Assembly (NCBI GenBank): GCA_907165275.2
Contig: OU015665.1
Location: 2,914,001-2,978,000 of the forward strand
DNA: 64,000 nt
Reading direction: 5' to 3'
DNA from: Zygaena filipendulae
Lineage: Eukaryota > Arthropoda > Insecta > Lepidoptera > Zygaenidae
The notes under the pieces are model-generated. The model saw nothing but the letters and a program-made list of their open reading frames with translations, searched no databases and was not told the DNA's origin. Position 1 is the first letter of the stretch. The number at the start of each line of letters is the position of its first letter. The position numbers and the translations under genes are program-made. Of this stretch, positions 24,901 through 36,800 are shown one piece after another.

Positions 24901-26184
24901 ATTTAATTTATGGCATTCTTTCGTTATGTTCCGACTTCTGATACTTTCAGGGTATTTATTACCTACTATGAGATTGATAGTGATCTCCCTTCATACCTAC
25001 TCCCCTGAAAACTTCATCAGTAAAGAAGTCAATAGTAGTCCTGCCTCGAATTTCCCCACCAAAGCATTGACAAATAGAAAATTTTGTAATTATACCTATT
25101 GCTATAAAGGCTTACGATGCGATACCTCAGCCCTTGATACTACAAGAAAAACTTACTTGGTCACATCTCTCTCTTTCTCATTCTCCCTGCATCGTTTTGT
25201 TTTGCGTGTGGGAGTGGTCGCTCTGAATCTATAATATTTCGGCATCTTTCAAGATTAATTTAGAGGAAAAAAAATCTAAATTATGTTCGTAAATATTTAA
25301 ATAAACACATATAGATCCCAAAACGTCATTAGGTATTATTTATTTTTGTGACACGTCCGATTGTACCTACTCTGTTTGATGATAATATTTGATTATATTC
25401 TCTTTGATGGTGACATCGATTTAGTGGTTATATACTCTTTGGATTGAACTGACTGGATAGCAAAGGACTGAGGAAAAATTAAAGTAAAAAGCAAAGAGTA
25501 TAACCACTACGCACATTCTGTGTCGACGGCGGCGGTTGGATGAGCGTAATTAGTGAAATCACAATACTAGGTAAGTAATAACCTTCATTTGTGTTCTGGC
25601 ACCTTTATCTCTAAAAACCGCCTAAATCACAAAAACCAAGACCACAACGCATTTGTAGCAGTCTTAAGAGCTGCCTTATTGTCTGTACCTATAGCTCCTA
25701 GGGCGTATCTACATACTAGTACAACGTACCTACTATGTGCGGCCTACTACGCGGGGTATAAGTCAATAGGCAACTAAGTATCGGCGCTACAATTATTTAC
25801 GTTGGCGATTAGTTATCGCGCATATTGATCTAACTACCGACCGTCCGACGTATATCTAATTAGGTATATTGACTTAATTTAATAGTCTAGCATGCATTGA
25901 GCCTAAATTACGACAGCGAGCCACCCTGTGAGTTTAATTTAATTTTTAACACACCCTTTTATTACATATAGGTTGTAATGAAAAGGTAGGTATTCTTCTT
26001 CATGGCTGGAAACAAAAAAGTAAGTATACGAATCTAAAATATAAAAAAAAATATTCCGACAAATAGTGTTTGTTTTTATTTTTTTTAATTTACACCTAGG
26101 TACTAGGTGTAGGTACATAGTATAGTTTATTTTATTTTATACTATATTTTTATTTACTTTACCTATTTACCAACAATTGTAAAA

Positions 26185-29100
26185 ATGCCACCGAATACGA
26201 TTCGTATGGTGACATTATTTCTGATCGCTGCTACTCTCTTCAATCTTGCTAATTACGTTTTGTATTTACTTGAACCATCTTCCGGGAGACGAGAGGAATC
26301 GAAGATTGTTAGGTAAGCTTTTTAAAACAATCCATATATATATCCTTATGATCCTAACTCAATTTAATACTTATAATAATATCATTGGGCTTACTGATAT
26401 TTTATACGCAAAGATGAGTTTCTTTTTTTAACCTTTCACGCCTTGAATACTTAACCAATCATCATAAAATTTCGTATACCTATAGGTTACCTATACCTAT
26501 ACGTTGTCAAGGGTATAGAAAAGGACATAGGGTAAAAAAATCATTCCGGAATTCCCGCAGGAACTCCGATATTGAGGCGGAAACCGTTGAGAACAGCTAG
26601 TGCTTTTTTACATATAAAAAATTACACGTATTTAAATAATCTAATTTGTAATTATATTCTTTTAACAATTATTTCCTTTGTATTGAATTATAGCTGGCGT
26701 ATAGAAGTACCCTATAAATCTATAAGGAAATCAGCCAGTAGGTAAGTGCTAATTTAGTTAATTTTGAGGTACCTAAGTTAATTTTTTTCTAAATAATTTT
26801 ACATATCTACACACTGCGCGTTTGGTTCAAGTTCGCAAGTAGGTAAGTAGTTAAATCCCACCGCGGTTTATTGTAGATTGTAGATAATAAAGTTTAATTG
26901 GTCCATGATAATAATAAAATCAAACTAGCTGTATACTTACAATAACATCTATATGTCTGAGACTTCCGGGAGGAAAGGTAGAGACGAATGAATCCAAAGA
27001 TAAAGTATAATCACTACGTACGTAGAGACTATGGACCGATTTGCTACGATCCTTACACCCCTCTTTCGCTTTGTCCATACATAGGTAATCATAATCCTTC
27101 GCATACATACCTACGTACATTGCCCGTTCATATTTGCTTTATTATACAATTAATTTTCTAAATAGTACTAAGGCACACTTTTTTTGTAAATCCATAGGTA
27201 TCTACCTACTAATGATATTAAAGAGGTAAAGTTTAGATGTAAGATCTCTAATCTTTGAAGCTACTGAACCGATTTTAAATATCTTTCACTGATACGAAGC
27301 TTCAGTATCCCTGAAAGACATCATTTTATCCCGGAGCAAAGAGTTCCTAAAAACACGAAGGAAATTAGAGAATTCTAAAATAGTCGTGAGTGAAGCAGCA
27401 GTGGCAACAGCCTTAAAACATATAGGTATAGATATAGGTAGGAATTTTGTTTACTCTTTATAAGCAGTATGACGCTTTTGGTATGCCGTTTGTACTTTGT
27501 CTATTTCCCGACGTAAATGATGGATCGGTAACTCGGTATGTACCTACGGTCACCACCAAAAATCTGAGCAGTCGTTGAACTCTATTGTATTAAGGTTCAT
27601 CGACTGTAAAATTGATCATATGTTTCTAAGATTAACAAGCAACCATAATTTACCAACCTACTTTTAATGAATGGAATCTCGACTTGCTTTGTGATATCTC
27701 TATAGTATAGAAACTGAAACTACATCTCATGCAACTGCGTCCGTCTTCACGGATATATGGGATACCAAGTTACTGAACTTTATAAGAAATTCAACAAAGG
27801 AAGACATGTCGCTTGTGACGCTCGAAGACGAATACACGCAAAAGAGTTCACCGTCATACAGCGATTCCGATTTTACGAAATCGAAAACGAGACGCAGTAT
27901 ACAACTGTGTCCAGATGTGCCTCCAGATTTGGGTTAGTTTGTATTTATTTCTAACAATAGAATCCTAATATTATCTATAGCTGTGCCCCGCGGTTTCACC
28001 CGCGGTAATTTCGGAGTTCCCGCGGGAATTCCGGGATAAAAAGTACCTTATGTCCTTCTCTGTACCCCTGACAACAACAATTTCATCCAAATCCGTTCAG
28101 CCGTTTTTGCGTGATTGAGAAAACGTATGCGAGGATAAGAGCTCGAAAGCGCATTTTAATCCAACTTGCTTCAAATTTATCGTCACTGCTCAGCTCCTAT
28201 GTATCTTAGCGTCATGTTATATAGCTTATAATCTGCCCAGGAGTATGGACTACAATCGTACTAAGTTTGTTTAAAATCCCTTCAGTAGTTTTTGACCCAT
28301 GCGTGCACATGCAGACACACAGACAAAAAATTTACTGATTGCATTTTTGGCATCAGTAGATATCGATCACCATTCATCCTCCAATATTATTTTGAATATA
28401 TATTCAATGTAGAGTGTAGAGTTGCGAATGTAGAGTTGTTTTTTTTTTTTTTTTTTTAATTTATTTACCAAATTTACAATAAATTATAATTTATGGTTGA
28501 CATAAAATAGCACAAGAAACCACAGAGGTTTGTACAAATAGTGCTATTTCTATTAATTATTTCATACCTATACTACGTTATCGGTGGGTATGCGTTAACA
28601 ATCTGTACATCTATTACATACATCTACGATCATACTATCTAAACATCTATACATAACAATACATATCTATAAATATACATAACAAAAACAAAACCGAAAC
28701 ATTCGCGTGCAATCTCAAACCAACATCTATATTATTTTATTATATTCTATGTATAAGTTATTTATAAAATAAGATTTTAATTTGGTTTTATAGTTCTTTT
28801 TATTAATACAGCTGACCAAGTCCGAGGGTAGGTTATTTATTAATCTCGGAACTAGATAGCTGCATGTCCTCTCACCGTACGCATTGCAAGCGCGAGATGT
28901 GCATAACCGGTTCTGGGCAGTAGCTCGAGTGTATACAGGATGATTTATTACTTTGTTTATCGATTCATCAAAAAAGTTTTCTTTTAGTAACGCGTATTTA
29001 AGTTGTTGGTGAATTGGTAGAACATTACAGTGTTTAAAAAGTGCAATGTCATTGCTATGGCAGTTTTGTCTTATATTGGGGGAAACAATTGTTTTAAGTA

Positions 29101-31993
29101 TTTTTACTTGTAGCCGATAGATGCTGGTAAGATAAGTGGTGTAGGTGCGTCCATAGCTGCTCAGTCCGTACTGGATGTACGATTCAGCTAGTGAGTTGTA
29201 TAGGATTAGCTTTACTTTGTACGGAATTCGATCTCTGAGAATTGCTATATTTGCCAAAAACTGTCTCAATTTTCGGCAAACGTACTCGACGTGCTCAAGC
29301 CAGTTGAACTTGTTGTCAATTAGCACACCAAGGTATTTATGACAGCTAACGACTTCCACGGTGGGACATGTGCAAGTGGGGGAGTTTGAATGCATGCAGT
29401 TGTGCTCGTGAGCTGTGATACTCGTTAAGCCGGTAGATTTTAAGTAAGGAGATTTGATAGGTAGTAATTTGGTTTTGCTTCCGTTCAAAACTAGACCGAC
29501 ATCGTGGCACCATCTCGCTAAGTTATTAAAGTCTGACTGTAGAAGCTCGCAGGCTTTCAGAGCGTTTCGGTCAGCTATGACCAAACAAGTATCGTCCGCA
29601 AACTGATAACAAGAACAGTTTTTTATGCAATTACTCATCTCGTTGACGTACGATAGGAAGTGAAGGGGACCTAGCACCGATCCCTGAGCGGTGCCCTCTG
29701 TGGAAGCTACAAGTTCACTATATGAGTTACTGATTTTACGCTTGTTTGTTTATTACGCTTTCACGTCTTGCCTATACTCAACGAATTATAATGAAACGTC
29801 ATACTCATAAGTAGATAGGTAGGTACACGATGTCCGGGGTACCTACTTAAAAAGACCAAGGGTTTTTATCCCAAAATTGCCACGGTAACTTCGAAATTAA
29901 GGCGGTTGAAATCGCACCTGCAGAAATGATAAAAAAAATGGAAACAAAAGCCCAATAATTACCTACGAGCAGAGAAATCTTTCAGAATGTGTAGTTATAT
30001 TTATATAAAATTAGTTAAATAATTTCATGAATGCCTATAGGTCCCGTGTATGCAAGCGAAGCTGTAACAAAGTTGGAGGCGATTGAGGATATGTATACAG
30101 AGTTACAGCTCGGAGGGCTCTACAAGCCGAAAGAATGTCACGCAAGGCAGAGCGTCGCAGTCATCGTCCCTTATAAGTAATCTTTTACTAACAGGCTAAA
30201 TTTTTTCCCGTGTAACTATATAATGTGTTTGATATACCTACCTATATATAAGTAGTAAGCTACTTCTATACCGTTTCTTCACAATAATATTTTCCTTGTG
30301 ATTGTCTATTTTGTACCTAATCAAATTGATCATTTGACAAGCTAGTTGACTCCCTTTGGGTTGAAAATGACCACTTTTCTAAAATTTCCACTTCTAATTT
30401 TAATTTTTATAATCTATCACAGCGGAACTAAAAGTGCTCTGTCCATATTTTTATACTACATGCATCCATTCTTGATGAAACAAAAACTGGAGTATCAAAT
30501 ATTCGTCGTCAACACAAGTTAGTACACACCATCCGATACAGAAGATCGGTATTCTAGTTATAGACCGAAAATTGATGCAGGTCGAGTAGGTTCATAATCC
30601 AATGAATTTTGCCCACCAAATACCTACCAATCGAAAAATTGTTATCTAATTGGTTTTCATAATCTTTACAATCTAATTTTTTTACATTACCTACTTAACT
30701 ATTGAATGAAATAATAGAATTTGAAATAATGTCCTTATTCGTTCTGTTTCTGTCAGTCTGTTGCATAAGGATTCGTATTTTAAAGGTGAAGCTGCCGAGT
30801 TGAAAAACTTCGGCAGATTGTACAATATCGGTGTGAAGGAAGCGATGAACCGTCGTGAGACCGGCTGGGGATGCTTGGTGCTACATTCTATGTATCTCCT
30901 TCCTATGGATACACGAAACTTGTACCGTTGCAGCTGGTACCCGAGACAGTTGCTCGTGGCCACAGAGATACCTCGGCAGTACGATCTATGATGACTCTAT
31001 TACATTAATTAACCATGTATAACTTTGAGATGCTCTCATACTAGCCTTGTTACAAATATTATATATAGATAGGTAAGTAGCCAGATTCTAGACAATTTTA
31101 TCCTCTGGTCTCCAAAAACCTAATGTCTAAATATCTCTCACTCTTTGATGCAGGTACGTTTAGTTTTCTAAATATATTATAATATGTCTTTACTATTTTT
31201 GGTTGGATGGCTCAGACGATGCTTAATTTTTGTGTCAGGTCCCTCTACAAATTTGGCGGTGTAGTGGCAATGACACCGGAGCAGTTTACCAAAGTGAACG
31301 GATTCTCAAATAATTATCGTACCGACACCACTGAGTTTAAAGAACTGTACAAAAGGTTAGGAAAGCTGGAAAATTTAATGGACTGTCTTAAAAAGTGCCT
31401 GAAAGTTACTTCATTTAAAAACTAAGACGACGTTGTGTCTGTACAGAATTCTCGCGGCAAATTTCACGATCGAAAGGAGTGGGACGATTGTGGGGAACTA
31501 CACGAACGTACAGAACCGTCAATTAGGACATGACCTGCTCTCCGGAAACGATGATGACAAGTTTGTACTGATTGTTCATTTTACATGAATAATGTAGGTG
31601 TATGATGTGTTAGTCGTTTCGGGCTCGATAGATTAGATAGGTTGATACATTAAAAAATTAAGTAAGTACTTACATATATTATACCTATAAAAGCTCTTAT
31701 TTAGTCCTTATGTTCGCAGATCTGATTTATCTCCATCGAGTCCTGATGACGGTTATTCTTCTTTGTCCTACAAGCTGGAAGGCATAGATTTAAAACATCT
31801 GTACACTCATATACAAGTGGATATGAGTAGCGCGCAGCAAATAAAAAATAACCCGAAAAAAGGAAATAATATACAGAAAAATTATGCGTTACATAAAGCA
31901 GCGCAAACGCACGAAACGACAGAATCAACGGGATATTTAAACAAGATGCGTTTAATATCGGTCGGTAGATATTTCAATAAAAACGCATTCTGA
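26185..31993 (+). CDS. Beta4GalT/GalNAcT-like paralogue lacking all catalytic motifs (predicted pseudoenzyme)
   Basis: Predicted coding exons: 26185-26312, 27706-27932, 30041-30176, 30423-30517, 30786-30978, 31239-31355, 31447-31560, 31720-31993, totalling 1,284 nt (427 aa plus TGA). Exon number and all seven intron phases equal those of the gene at 11577-17897; exon 3 is 136 nt in both. Type II layout: membrane anchor about residues 8-29, short stem, GT7-like domain. Family landmarks kept: LCPDVPPDLGP (end of exon 2 into exon 3), MHPFLMKQ, LLPMDTRNLY, FGGVVAMTPEQF, VNGFSNNY and LKHLYTHI. Lost: FRDR (PYNGTKS here), the DxD motif (SMY at 230-232) and WGWGGEDDD (RTDTTEFKE at 287-295, ungapped). 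The reading frame is otherwise open, which argues against a dead pseudogene. Weak points: the donors of exon 5 (CA|GTACGA), exon 3 (AA|GTAATC) and exon 7 (AA|GTTTGT), and the exon 5 acceptor. It has about 50 residues beyond the paralogue's C-terminus. Catalysis is unlikely; a chaperone or binding role is only a guess. Confidence 0.75.
26430..26605 (+). mobile_element. Helitron-like repeat in intron 1 of the paralogue
   Basis: Contains AACCAATCATCATAAAATTTCGTATACC, ATTCCCGCAGGAACTCC and the end GAAACCGTTGAGAACAGCTAG, a decayed form of the hairpin plus CTAG terminus. Confidence 0.45.
27976..28340 (-). mobile_element. Helitron-like repeat in intron 2 of the paralogue
   Basis: Headed by AGCTGTGCCCCGCGGTTTCACCCGCGG, followed by TTCCCGCGGGAATTCCGGGATAAAAAGTA and AAATCCGTTCAGCCGTTTTTGCGTGA. 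Typical lepidopteran repeat blocks; no coding sequence. Confidence 0.55.
28440..29745 (-). mobile_element. 5'-truncated non-LTR retrotransposon (LINE) with reverse transcriptase C-terminal half
   Basis: A minus-strand reading frame runs from about 29745 to a stop near 28727. It begins inside the reverse transcriptase domain (SELVASTEGTAQGSVLGP, the pre-palm motif), continues through the catalytic YQFADDT motif and the KTKLL and KYLGVLIDNKFNW region, and ends with the usual C-terminal 'thumb' plus a tail. The A-rich 3' end appears as the T-run at 28440-28458 on the plus strand. The 5' part, with the endonuclease and first half of the RT, is missing, as expected from incomplete target-primed reverse transcription. 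It lies in intron 2 of the glycosyltransferase-like paralogue, antisense to it. The jockey/CR1 superfamily is likely; the clade was not determined. The frame is open for over 300 codons, so insertion is fairly recent. Confidence 0.85.
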
Positions 31994-32639
31994 GATGACT
32001 AAATAAGTAAAAAAAGATCTCCAGTGTGAACAGTGTGTTTATTTGAGTTAACCCTTAGTATAGTCCAAAGATAATAACAACTACGTGGTATAGTCGGTCG
32101 TCTCCGTTACTGTTGAAACTACACCATCAAACTCAATTAATTCCACAAAGATATTATATTATAAATATTGCATAGTAGGTAAATACATTGTATCGGCAGC
32201 AGATTTGATACAAGTTTTTGACCCATTTATTAGAGGTATTTTATCATTGATTATGCTTATTTTAAATTATTTTGGCCTGCGTTCAGAAACATCATACGCT
32301 GGGTGACGTGACGACCTCAGATTAACTAAACCAGAGAGAAGGTAATCACTACGTTTAACTAAACTTATGTGACGACTGACGGTTGAGGTAAGTGTTAATC
32401 TTAAAAACAATAGGTAGTTATTGTTCTGAGGTGTTAATATTATTTTAGTGTTGGCATTATTGCGCGATAGAAACGCCACAGTGAAAAAAATTAATAGTTG
32501 ACTACACGTATTGTACACTCTACATTTTTTATCTTTACGAGAATTAATTACGATCGCCATCATCCGTAGACGGAGAATGAATCTACGCCATCATCGATTC
32601 TTCTTCTTTTTTATTAAATGGCAACTTTTAAATAATTGT
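31994..32639. other. 3' flank of the paralogue, no gene seen
   Basis: Short 3' UTR candidate followed by AT-rich DNA. ORFs here lack similarity. I see nothing else to call. Confidence 0.4.
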
Positions 32640-33690
32640 GCCAATGACAATGTGTGACTTGAACAAAGCAACGCGGATTCCCGGTGTGCGTTCCGTGGGT
32701 TTGGGCGCAGTTGTTCGGTTAAAATTTCACTCGTTTGCACGTTTGAGTTGCAACCAAGCCACAGAACGATCGAGTTGTTTTTATAACCTCAAAATATTTG
32801 AAATTTCAGGCGCCATTTGTTTTCCCTCAACTCACATTGCAAATAAGATTGTTTTTCATCCAATTATAAACTTTTTGTGACTTCGACACCTCCCCTTTGT
32901 TTGTTAGAACTCCGATTGATTTCTTTTTCGATGAATCCGGTTTTTGGCGCAAACTTTGACACTTCTTAAACAATACATAACTGTCAGAGTGAAAATTAAC
33001 CTGCTTCGGAGATGGTTGTTTGGTTGTTGCACTCTGAGCCACAGAACGGGTGAAACTACACTCTGACAGCTATCAGAGTAAAATTTAATCAAGCCACAGA
33101 ACGGGTAGAGACCGCGCTCGAGCGCGCTCGAGTGCATTCGTGCGAATCCACGGAACACGCCTCCGGCTCCGTTATAAACTCTCGGCCAATGACTTTCAGG
33201 TGTGCGTTCCGTGGGTTTGAGCGCAGTTGTTCGTTTAAAATTTCACTCATTTGAGTTGCAACCAAGCCACACAACGATCGAGTTGTTTTTATAACCTCAA
33301 AATATTTGAAATTTCAGGCGCCATTTGTTTTCTCTCGACTCACGTGCCAAATAAGACTGTTTTTCATCCAATTATAAACTTTTTGTGACTACGACATCTC
33401 CCCTTTGTTTGTAAGAACTCCGATTAATTTCTTTTTCGACGAATCCGGTTTTTGGCGCAAACTTTGACACTTCTTAAACAATACCTAGCTGTCAGAGTGA
33501 AAATTAAGCTGCTCCAGAGATGGTTGTTTGATTGCTGCCTCAGAAGAATAATTGCTGCACTCTGAGCTACGGAACGGGTGAAACTACGCTCTGACAGCTG
33601 TCAGAGTAACGGGTATCGAGCGCGCTCGAGCGCGCCCGAGTGCATTCGTGCGAAACCACGGAACCTCCGGAACGCGTCTCAGACGTATCA
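32640..33690. repeat. Two-copy tandem duplication upstream of VPS11
   Basis: The block starting GGTGTGCGTTCCGTGGGTTT at 32683 recurs at 33199 (period 516 bp) and stays alignable through TCGAGTTGTTTTTATAACC, TTTCAGGCGCCATTTGTTTT, AATCCGGTTTTTGGCGCAAAC and CTGTCAGAGTGAAAATTAA. Each copy ends in a palindromic GAGCGCGCTCGAG block (about 33115-33135 and 33617-33640). Phrases such as CCACAGAACG recur inside. It ends about 190 bp before the VPS11 ATG, so it probably overlaps that promoter. Origin (duplicated promoter or repeat) unknown. Confidence 0.75.
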
Positions 33691-33875
33691 CGACAGTTGT
33701 CACTGAGATTGTCACTTGTCAGTGACAAGTTGTCAGTTGTCTTGTCACAAATGTAAAATGGTTTACCAGTGATTCGGTTGTGATTGTCGAAGAAAAATCT
33801 ACCAATTTTATTATTTTATAAGCCTCCACGAATTACTATGAACTTTCTTTAAACTGCTAGTAAGTTTGGAACATT

Positions 33876-36800
33876 ATGGCTTTTTTGGAGGTAAGTAGCT
33901 ACTAATTAAAGCAGTTTGCTTTATTGACATAATATCGAATAAACTGTACCCGATTGTGAATCATAACATTCATGTATTTGTTGATATTTTCATAATATTA
34001 ATTACATACATACTTTTCGCTTATCTTCTCGGTAATCAGCTTTGTTTGAACATAAATTTGTTCTTTCATAGATATCAGTAATTAAAAACATAAATTTATA
34101 CCTTCCTATTATAACTTATAGCTAGTTAAAATCATTGAATTGTTTTCAGTGGCGACGTTTCTCGTTCTTCGATATTCACAAAAATGTTGACAATGGAAAA
34201 ATTGCATCAAGCTTAGAGGTAAGTTCCATCCTTTAGACTTCCCTGTAAAATACCTTACATTAATTAGAGATGCAACAGATATCCGGTTGCTATCCGGTAT
34301 CCGGCCTATCCGGCCATTATTTTACTATACGGCCGAATACCAGATAGTTGCGCACTATCCGGCTGGATACCGAATAGTGTTTCTGTTTGGTATTTAACTT
34401 AGAAAATGGTAAGTACGAGTTCACAATTACATATACACTACTATACACGTTAAACACAAAAAAAAACTTATCTATTCAGCAAAATAGGCGGGCGCACGTG
34501 TACTGCATACGAAATACTTCCGTACACTAACCTAATAAAACTTGTTTCTTGCCTAGAAAACGGTTCGCGCAAAGCTACAATACATAACAGGTTGAAACCT
34601 GCACGACGCGCCCACCACCTAACTAAAATGTAGGTATCGTTTGATCGGCCGAATATTCGGCGGCCGGTATCCGGCCAAACAACTATCCGTTGCATCTCTA
34701 ACATTAATATGATATAGCTTGATTGATGTGTTTTTGGGCGTTTTGTATAGACAACTAAAAAGTTTTATGAAACAAGTGTCTTCTAGGACAGTTTGATCAG
34801 TTGTCCAAGAAATCAATTTTTTGTATTAGGAAATACATACTCAATCCCAATTTCATTCAAATCTGTCTGAGAGTTTTGCATTATCAGTAAACAAACATAA
34901 CACAAAGATTGCTGTTTCAGCCTGAGTCGTGATGATATCCACAACAATGAGCATGTTGACTAATTTTTATTTTTTAGTCCGTCTTGTAGATTATTAAAAA
35001 ATATTGGATACGTATTTTTTCTTTTTTTACATAATCAATAAATTACGGCGATATACTGAGTTGAAATTTCGCGTGACGTCACTATTCTGACATTTTGTAT
35101 GGCGGTTTTGCGGTTAGTGACGTCACGACCCCCTCAACCTAAACTTTAATGCGCTTTATTTCTGTATATTTTAATTTATTTAAAAAAGCAAAAAATACGT
35201 GTCTATTGTTTTTTTTATTTTCTAACTGACGGACTAATTAGAATTTTGCTTTTCAAAAGTCGTCAACATCCCTATTATAATTTTGACAAAGGCATGGTGT
35301 TCTGTTTTTAATTTTATAAATCAATTATATTCTATTCCAGGACACAAATGTGACTGTATCGACAAGTGGCAACAACCATGTAGTACTGTGTGATGACACA
35401 GGCTGGGCACATCTGATCTCGCGGTCATGGGAGATCACCTCATTCAAAGCCTATGAACTTTCAGTGACACTAGCACAACAGCTGCCTCATGATCCGTATC
35501 TGATTACCATTGGGGTATGTAATGTGGATAACCATCTCTAAGGGTACGAAGCTGAAGGTTTAGTCATTAATTCATTGAGTTTAGTGCCCTTTTTTAATTT
35601 AAATGACACAAGTAAGCATAAATGTATACTTACTTAGCTTGTGTATAAAGTTGCTTTTTTCTCTCAAAAGTATTTCTGAAGACATGGTATTGATCTTTTG
35701 CTTTAACATAGTAAGTATTAGTAGATTTAACAACAAGTGCACAAAAATAACCATTTTTATCCAATACTTTTAGCATGATAGTAACGTCGAGGATAATAAT
35801 GGTTTTGTGGACGAGTTATAAACTCTGCTTTTCACTTTGATTGCGAGGAAATAAAAAAGTAGTATAACATAACATTTCTTTAGTTAAAATTCAAAGTAAA
35901 ATTAGGACAGTTTTGAATACTGAAGGAAATGGATTTTTCCGGCATATTAACCTCCTACTAACTTCTGTTACCCTAGTACTTTCGAGTTACGAGAACAGAA
36001 AGTGCCTTCTCTTAAAATGCAGTGGTGCATTTGTTTTGTGCTTGAATTTCGAACAATATTATTTTGACTGAAACTATCGCTAGAGTCTAGGTGTATTTCT
36101 ATGGCTACCACAAATTCTATCCATGAACTTCTTATTGTGTTTGGCTGTATATGGCTCATTTTCTTTGCCTTAGGTAGATACATTTATGAGTAGATACGTT
36201 AATGCACTTGTGCACAAAATTCGATTTTGTGCAGCCTATATTGTGCACAAACAAGCACTTTCAGAGCATGAGAAGTGAAAAAGTTATTTATGAGCAGTTT
36301 GGTATCTTATGACTTGCCCTTTCCAACCAATGTTGTTTACACATGATCATTAACTTCGTGTAAAATCTGTAGGACGACGAAGCGGGTGTGAACCCAACAA
36401 TTAAGGTGTGGGACTGGTCACGCACGGACCGGCATGGCAACCCGATATGCGTGCGCGTGTCCCGCGCGGTGCCCTCGCACATGCGGCCCACGCCCGCCAC
36501 CGCGCTCGCTGTACACGATAATAAGGTACCTACATAACACGTTGGTACGTTAATAGTTAATAGGAGAATATTATTTTGTCTGCAATGGAACGTGTCTGGC
36601 ACACTCAATGTAGTGTACAAATTTATTTCATTACATTTAAAAGTTACTTAATTGTGTATTGTTTGCAACATCTACCTATTGTTAGTGTTGATATTTGCAG
36701 AACCTCCTCGCGGTGGGTTTCCAAGACGGATCGGTGGCGCTGTTCCGCGGCGAAGTGACCCGCCAGCGCAGCAGCAAGATGCGCACGCTACCCGACTGTG

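Larger units (their letters stand above)
17898..26184. other. Intergenic: beta4GalNAcT 3' UTR followed by repeats, no further gene seen
   Basis: The first part must be the 3' untranslated region, but no single polyadenylation site can be chosen confidently. Beyond it lie foldback MITEs (18716-18893, 19276-19475, 20392-20677, 21660-21955), Helitron-like pieces (about 19670-19890, 22871-23130) and a short foldback at 25426-25507 whose arms read AGTGGTTATATACTCTTTG. A GC-richer block at 24690-24880 has a 67-codon ORF without recognisable similarity. Confidence 0.55.
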
